Positions 57,700-64,000 of a stretch of 64,000 bases of DNA are shown here, one piece after another. Each line of letters begins with the position of its first letter. The first letter of the stretch is position 1. The notes below the pieces were generated by a model. It was not told the origin of the DNA. It did not search any database and was given only the letters and a program-made list of their open reading frames with translations. The translations under genes and the position numbers were made by a program. The stretch is from assembly GCA_036023115.1 (NCBI GenBank), contig JAYKKT010000089.1:8771501-8835500 (forward strand). The letters are read 5' to 3'. The DNA is from Brasenia schreberi (lineage: Eukaryota; Streptophyta; Magnoliopsida; Nymphaeales; Cabombaceae).

Positions 57700-58260
57700 G
57701 CCATGGTCAAGCTGGGGCAAACCAGGAGATCGGAGCCGTCAATCTCCCGAAACAACGGTTATCCAATGAAAGAAGGAAGGATTACGGTGAGGAGGCGTGG
57801 AACTGTGTCGCGTGCTATGCTAAGTAGGCACGTGCGAGGATCTACGTGAGGTCTGCTACGAGCTGGAGGACCCACTCAGCACGTGCGGAATAGACAGGGG
57901 TTGATGGAATCATGCCTTGCTTGAGACGGAGGCAGTGAGGGACGGACCTGGAGGAAGGGTTGGGCCCGCATGGAGTGCTCTTTCGGTTAGCTCTTTTTCG
58001 AGGACCCAAATATTCGCGCAGTCTGGCTCGTGATGTTCCCCAATTCACTGACACGTGTTTCAGAAGATTCGGCTTAAGAGGCCCCAGGACACTGTGGACC
58101 GCCACCTTTTACACCCACCAACACCCGTCTCGGCCCTTGACGGATCGGGACGTTTCACAACTTGGGCTCACCTTCCCCCAAACTCGAAACGGGCTGCATT
58201 CGGGTCATTGTTAAAGCCGTCGTCACTCTTACAATAAAAGCTGTATAGAAAAGCTCAATT
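57700..58260. other. GC-rich stretch without recognised genes
   Basis: Overlapping open frames of 60-87 codons on both strands show no domain. The base composition is higher in GC than the surroundings. Confidence 0.3.
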
Positions 58261-58337
58261 TTGGAGTCAAAATTTCAACGACTTATTTTATAATAAAGTT
58301 GAATTTTATGTGCAACTTATGTTTAGCTCGTCCAGCA

Positions 58338-58500
58338 CTAAGAATGGCAATCCGATGGGGTGGGACGGGTTTTCACTCCACCCACACCCACTCACATTGC
58401 AAACTCCTTTCTACACCCAGTCTCACCCAACTTCCACCTATAAAAGTGTTTAAAAAAAGTCAATATTATATACTTTTAAAAAATATAATATATTTTAATG
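58338..58500. repeat. Second GC-rich hAT-like end
   Basis: GAATGGCAATCCGATGGGGTGGGACGGGTTTTCACTCCACCCACACCC resembles the left end of the 57398 repeat and is also followed by an AT-rich core. No matching right end was fixed. Confidence 0.35.
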
Positions 58501-58619
58501 ATATTTATATTATTAAATTAAAAGTTATTATGTTTATATTTATATAACAAGTATATATAATATTTATAAAGATATATAAACACAAGCTATATATATACTT
58601 TATGTAATACATTAGACAG

Positions 58620-58751
<132 letters not shown>

Positions 58752-58849
58752 TTTACCTTAAACCCAACCCCTCCATGCCCCTCTTGCAGGTCTTTCCTCC
58801 CTTCTACCCTGAAGGGGGACACCCCACCCATAGCTTGCGTTCTGTTCAT

Positions 58850-59460
58850 AATTGGAACTGAAGATAACAGCCATTTAAGTAAGGAAACGAGCTTCAAACA
58901 CCTCATGTTCAATTAGTTTAGGTCATGCACTCAAAGTTGTTCAACACAAACACTAGAATTTAGGAAAAGTCTAAGCCTTTTAAGTCCGTTTGTTGTTGGA
59001 TACAACTTATATCACTTAAAACTTCTATGATTATTATGATTAAGATTATAGCTATTGAGAGGAAAAGTTGAAATCTCACGCATAAACATAAAATGGATCT
59101 CCGATAAGAAGTCATGAGAAATTAGAACAGTACCATTTAAAAGGGCCATATCTCACAAGTTTTGAAAGAAAACGATGAAACACGATCGTGTTTGAAGTCA
59201 AATGCTAACACGAGAAAAATGGTCATTGAAAAGCAAGTACCATGCCGCAGTTAGTGCATGAAAAGGTTGGATTTTCCTTTTAGTTTCATAATAAAGGTGT
59301 TTAGGCATTATAGATCTTTATCTCAAAGGAAAAAAAGATTAGACATTAAAAATCTTAAATTACTCAACGTGCATAACTTCTTATGAATATCCCAATCCAA
59401 TATGGTTGTGTTAAATGGCATTGCTTTATGAAAAAGTTTGAATGGCGCATAAAGAGAAAT
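58850..59460. other. Intergenic stretch, nothing recognised
   Basis: AT-rich with no open frames of note. Confidence 0.4.
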
Positions 59461-59562
59461 AACTTGGCTGGTTAAAGGGTCAAGTCACAAGTTGAAGGTC
59501 ATGAGTTCTATATCTTGGCCTGCATCTGGCTTCTGCCTCCCCATTATACCTAAAAGAAAAAT
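59460..59562 (+). repeat. SINE-like repeat, copy 2
   Basis: ACTTGGCTGGTTAAAGGGTCAAGTCACAAGTTGAAGGTCATGAGTTCTATATC, followed by CTGCATCTGGCTTCTGCCTCCCC. It shares its block order with copies 1 and 3. Confidence 0.55.
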
Positions 59563-60312
59563 GTCCAATAGAAAATAGTGACAGCCAAAACCTCTTTGGG
59601 AATTCAAAATCTTGAAAACCCAAATTTCGAATGACAAATGAGAATAAAATGCATTTTTTTTTTGTGATAAAAGAGAGAGAAACTTTAATAAGAACACATC
59701 TAAAAGTCTTAAACTCATATTTTATTATTTTCAGATTAACAAATTTGTAAGAAATAACATTTAAAGTTTGGTTGTCGTACGGTGAACCCTTCATCATTGT
59801 TGTTTTCTTAGTGACCTCTTCTTTTTTGACACTATGCGTGAGTGGAACCAGACTCAACCGAGTCGCATAACTGATCCGAGCTGTGTTAGAACCCGAGTTA
59901 ACCGACAAAAGAGAAAACAGTGGTCCGGTCTCAAATACAGTATGTGTGTGTGGGACCGTCGACCACGACAGTATAGGCTACCTCGTCACCTTTTCTTCTC
60001 TTCTTATTTCCTGCACACGAATCCCCACAACCCATTGCAACCTCACTCGACAACACCACAGACTTCTGAGAGAGATCATCTCCTTGTCCTCATTCTCTCC
60101 CAATCCGAGAGAGATCATCATTGACCGTACATCTCGAAGATCTTTCCAATCTCTCTCTCTCTCTCTAATGCCGTTCTTTTGCCTTCTAGCTTGTCTAGCT
60201 AGTAGAAACTAGGTTTTCTCGAGAATTAAAACTAAGAATTCAGTACAGGCGAGCCCAACTAATATCGTTCGTAGATTTTGGCTTGTTTTGATCTTGTGGA
60301 TCATTGGCGGAG

Positions 60313-61932
60313 ATGGGTATTACCTCTCTTCAAGTTTGCATGGATCCTGCAGGTTGGTTACAGGTCAGTATGGTAAACGGGATTGATATAGCTATCAGAT
60401 TGCTCATATGCAGAAGAATGCGCATTTTCTTGAATTCGTTTCCTTTCCGCTTATATTATAATTATTAAGATTTTTCTGAAGACTGGAGGCAAAGATTTAT
60501 ATTCTATCTCCATCTGTATGTATGCATGCTAAATATGATGATGTGATTTAGACATGTATTTAGTGAAGTCATGCTCTTCATGGCCAGCATTTTATGTTTC
60601 TAATGTTCTCAACATAAACTGTCAATATTGAGTACAATGGCATCTGGCAACCAATGTAGGTGAATCTACTCGATGTGAGAGATCAACTTAATTTCCATGA
60701 AAATGGCATTATTGAGTTGATCAGCACCACTGTGAGAAGTAGTCGCAGCAATAACCTATCATGCAAATTTAATTTACAGAAGCAACTACCACTAAATTCA
60801 TCATTCATTTCGTTATCAAGATTCTTTTCTTGTTAGTAATTTGCTAAAAAAAGATTGTCTTTTTAAATTGGACGACAGTAATTCTTCTTTCCCTGAAGAA
60901 ACAGCAGAACATTGTTCTTAACGTTAATACTACTCTACAAATTATTCTAAACGACCACACATAGCTATATCACCTGGCTAGGGGGTCGAACCACAAGTTG
61001 TTTGAAGGCCTCGAGCTTGATACACGGGGCATGTATTTGGCTGTGGCCTCTCGATTGTACCCAAGAGAATTATTCTAAACAAAGAAAACCAGAAATAACA
61101 CCATTAGCTTTGTAGATATACCTAGCACCATTTATAGAAAAGTAATCCTCAGTATTTTTCCACATGAAAAATTATTTATGGCTACAACGCCTGACAGCAG
61201 CTGATTTACTTGTTTTCAATAAATCATCCTCTTTGAAGACTGTTGCTATAGTTGTTCTATAGAGTTTTCTTTCCTGATTTTTTCTTTGGGAACTTCTCTC
61301 AATTTCGTACCGTGATTATTTGGTCGATCTTCAATCAACTTTCTTAGCATAATTACTCTCATCGACAGTACCAACAAATGTTTGGTAGAACTTGAAATTC
61401 TCATCATGTAGTCTTCAGTGTCTGTATTTTCATAGTTATACTTGATTGATATTAACTACACTAATTAACTGTCGTGCTGATACTGCATTGTGTCATTTGA
61501 AGCAGGAAGTGATTCAAGAAGAAAGAGAGGTTGAATCCCCACCGTTGGAGGACATGATCTCATGCTCAAGACCCTTACTCAAGTTCTGCTACTACAACAA
61601 CTACAGCCCTCCCAGCCCAGGTACTTCTGCAAGACTTGCAGAAGGTAAATGATGGATTTCACGGAAGTAGCAATCTGGGATATCTTCAAACTAGTGACAG
61701 AATGTGCTTTGCATACGACGAAGGTGTTGATGCAGAGATCAAGCCAAGGATGTTAAATATGTTTGATGAGGGAGTGAATTCATCGATCAAGGCTGAGGAT
61801 CCAAGCAAACGGCTTCTCTCTCTAGAATGGCAAGATAATAACAACTATGGAGGAAATAGTTCTGACTCATCATCATCTGCTTATTTGGCATCATTGTCTA
61901 GCTTCATGAACAACTATGGGTTTTTCCACTAA
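60313..61932 (+). pseudogene. Dof zinc-finger transcription factor, DNA-binding domain disrupted
   Basis: Dof proteins are plant-specific nuclear regulators with one CX2C-X21-CX2C finger. Exon 1 (60313-60363) encodes MGITSLQVCMDPAGWLQ with a GTCAGT donor. Exon 2 starts at 61506 after AGCAG and encodes EVIQEEREVESPPLEDM, then SCSRPLLKFCYYNNYS. The stretch between RPLL and KFCYYNNYS that should hold the first CPRC pair is missing. The next bases encode QPRYFCKTCRR in a shifted frame and run into TAA. A downstream frame (to 61932) encodes the Dof C-terminus, including LLSLEWQDNN and NNYGFFH. It resembles the Arabidopsis DOF1.4 type by its N-terminus. Two or more deletions and frameshifts argue for a dead gene or a sequence error. 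Confidence 0.8.
60966..61070 (+). repeat. SINE-like repeat, copy 3, in the Dof intron
   Basis: ATCACCTGGCTAGGGGGTCGAACCACAAGTTG, followed by GGCCTCGAGCTTGATACACGG. It has the same block order as 59460-59562, more diverged. Confidence 0.5.
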
Positions 61933-61934
61933 AC

Positions 61935-63740
61935 TAGGAACCCCCCACCCCTCTCTCTCCCTCCGGCTCTTATCTGGGTTTTGCTTTCTTTCCTATGAAA
62001 ACTGCCATAGGAGAAAGTGTCAAACTGATGAAGTGGTGCAATTTTTGTTGGTTTCTCTTTTCATTGGTTTTTCTGGTTTGTGGATGTGTGATGAGTGTGG
62101 GATGACGAAGATAATGTTAGAAACAGGTGGATGTTAGTGCAGACATTGTTGTAATGTTCTTTTGGTTTCTGTTAATGAGTATGGATATGTAATACAGTTT
62201 CTTCCTCAATATATATGGGTTGTGCATGTAAGCGATTTCTCGTGAATTGATACCTTTTAAGTGCTCTTGTACCAATTCCAGTATATTTATTTATGGAGAT
62301 CCAGAAAAAGGTTTCTAGACTGCATCATTGTCATGACCAATAATTGGAGGCATGACGCATGAAAGCGCTACAAGTAAATAGATAAATGATAAAGCTGCTG
62401 CTGCTCTCTCTCTCACACACACACAGGGTGCCCCATGCAAGGAGTATTCAGATACAACATCAGTGGCAACGTTTTAATTGGAACAGTATAAAGGACTTTA
62501 CTTCAATTGGATATACAAAAGAAATAATTTTTTAGCTGGAGAAAGTTATCCTCCTTGGGACTTGCAATTAACCACATGCCTTGGTGCGTGAAAGGACATT
62601 TTCTTGGCAGAAGAACGGCGGTAGAAAGCTTATTTGGTCAAAAGAATCGAAGGTAAATGTGTGCTTCTCATCAAAAGGTTGTTTTATATATACTAAATTA
62701 AAGTATAATTTCATGAAAGGAAGAGCTGGAACAAAGGACTTGCCTTTTGGTCATTTAAAGACTGTTGTTGAATAAAAAGAAACAAGTGTAAAGAGGTGTT
62801 TTTGAATACTTCAACAGAGCTGCCTTTTATGTTATATTGTTATGAGAGGTTGGATCAGGTGATCTAGGAGATCATGATCTAGCACTAAAAAATCACGTTA
62901 TTGATATTGTTATCTCTACATGTGTGTGTGTGTGTGTGTATGTATGTACATACATATGTTTATGTATATATATAATAGCTGGGCAAGTGTTTGATGGAAG
63001 GTACTCTTTAGTTCTTTTCTTCCTTCTCACGAAACATTCTTTAATTTGGAGATGCAGTTGCCTTTTGCAGATTGTTTTACTCCCAACAAATCATATAACA
63101 AAAGAGACCACTAACCAGCAACTCTTGGAAATAATTGACATAAATTTGATGCCTTTGAATACTTCAACGCCAAGCCGATGTTGGGCTTAACACATGGATT
63201 CTGAAAAGAAGAAAACTTCCATTGTAAGCTCAAGCCCAAAGAAACCGGAAAGATATGACTACGCTTGTCAATATTGCAGGTTCGGGGTTGGACATATGAT
63301 AACTCGAATCCTTCAGTCGGATTGATAACAAAAATTGGAGAAACAACAAAAACAGGTTGGGTCCAGCCAGTCAATATTTGCATTGGAACCCGAATTCAAG
63401 TATGAAATCCTTCGGCATTCACATGCGATTGTGTTACAACTTTACATATAAAATACATAGTTATTCAAATTGGATTCAAAATTGAAATTTGTTACTGGAA
63501 CCAGCGCTGTAAACTTCAATTGGTTGGATTAACGTTTGCTACAACTGGACAACTTTGCACATGTAAAATGAGAAAAGACTTAGGTTTTGGTCTTAGCATG
63601 GAAAACTTTGCACATTATCAAATTCATTGACCCTACAGTTTCAACCAAATCCAATCTATGTTGCTTTTAGGCTAACCAAAACGAAAAGCAAGCCTTTTCG
63701 ATCTATCTTGTGCCTTATATTAGCATTAGTTGCAAAAAAA
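61935..63740. other. Downstream of Dof; no gene recognised
   Basis: It contains a short (CT)n(CA)n run near 62405 and a (TG)n run near 62918. No coding similarity was seen. Confidence 0.4.
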
Positions 63741-63745
63741 ACAAA

Positions 63746-63915
63746 GTAGATTGTGAAAATGGTAAAAGAGATAAGAAAACCATAAAAGTATTAGAAAGAA
63801 ACAATAACGAATGATCTAGCTCATGTTGAGTTAATTGTTGACACATGATTGTGAAAACAAAGAATCCATGTAGCTGACCTCATCTAGTAGAGAAAAAAGC
63901 TTAATTGTTGTTGTA
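63746..63915 (+). mobile_element. 5'-truncated RTE LINE 3' end (about 170 bp)
   Basis: It matches the last about 170 bp of copy A (AAAGTATTAGAAAGAAACAATAACGAATGATC through GTAGCTGACCTCATCTAG) and ends in a short (GTT)n tail. It is flanked by near-identical AGTTGCAAAAAAAACAAA-type repeats (about 63728-63745 and 63915-63932). Confidence 0.85.
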
Positions 63916-64000
63916 GTTGCAAAAAAACAAAAGATCCTGCTTTGTTCCAACAGTTGAGGGGTCTTCCTCTACTTCACTACCTAATGCACTTTCTTGTTCA

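Overview
The window is nuclear DNA from a flowering plant. It has a multi-exon minus-strand gene with plant-type introns, Ty1/copia LTR elements primed by the usual plant PBS (TGGTATCAGAG), BED/DUF659 hAT transposase remains, many copies of one RTE-clade LINE, and a plant-specific Dof gene. I cannot place it below angiosperm level from sequence alone.

The main gene is the N-terminal part of ATM (the Tel1/ATM DNA-damage checkpoint kinase) on the minus strand. It starts at 53140 and runs leftward through 29 exons that I assembled by hand, down to 15469. The exons sum to 3,516 bp (1,172 codons), all phases join and no stop interrupts them. The N-terminal TAN motif is present, split by intron 1. 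The rest of ATM, including the FAT, kinase and FATC regions, is not recognisable in 1-15468, so the gene either has an intron of more than 15 kb here or is cut off. Three of its 28 introns (1, 8 and 28) use GC-AG boundaries. Its large introns hold most of the mobile DNA: intron 16 (7.1 kb) carries a complete young copia element (35499-40798), intron 20 (10.8 kb) carries a hAT element invaded by a LINE plus CIPK and RS2Z gene fragments, and intron 25 carries two LINE pieces.

The left 15 kb is a nested transposon graveyard. An old minus-strand RTE LINE (about 12690 to 4107) was split by a non-autonomous copia-type LTR element (LTRs 4284-4584 and 10777-11036), which was itself hit by a near-complete plus-strand RTE LINE (7282-10578, 16-bp target duplication) and by a 46-bp tail-only LINE insertion. 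Further left is another LINE copy (about 2090-3740). It was split by a small hAT-like element that carries an RNA-binding-domain fragment, and it was also hit by a tail-only insertion. The first 800 bases are a copia RT/RNase H relic, and another copia relic lies at 14484-15063.

Right of ATM (53.2-64 kb) is mostly non-coding: short SINE-like repeats, GC-rich hAT-like repeats, long microsatellites, two 5'-truncated LINE tails, and a Dof zinc-finger gene (60313-61932, plus strand, divergent from ATM) whose DNA-binding domain is broken by deletions and frameshifts.

The most unusual signals are the three GC-AG introns in one gene, LINE insertions as short as 44-55 bp that still have 14-18 bp target duplications, the candidate gene-capturing LTR and hAT elements, and lesions shared between LINE copies.
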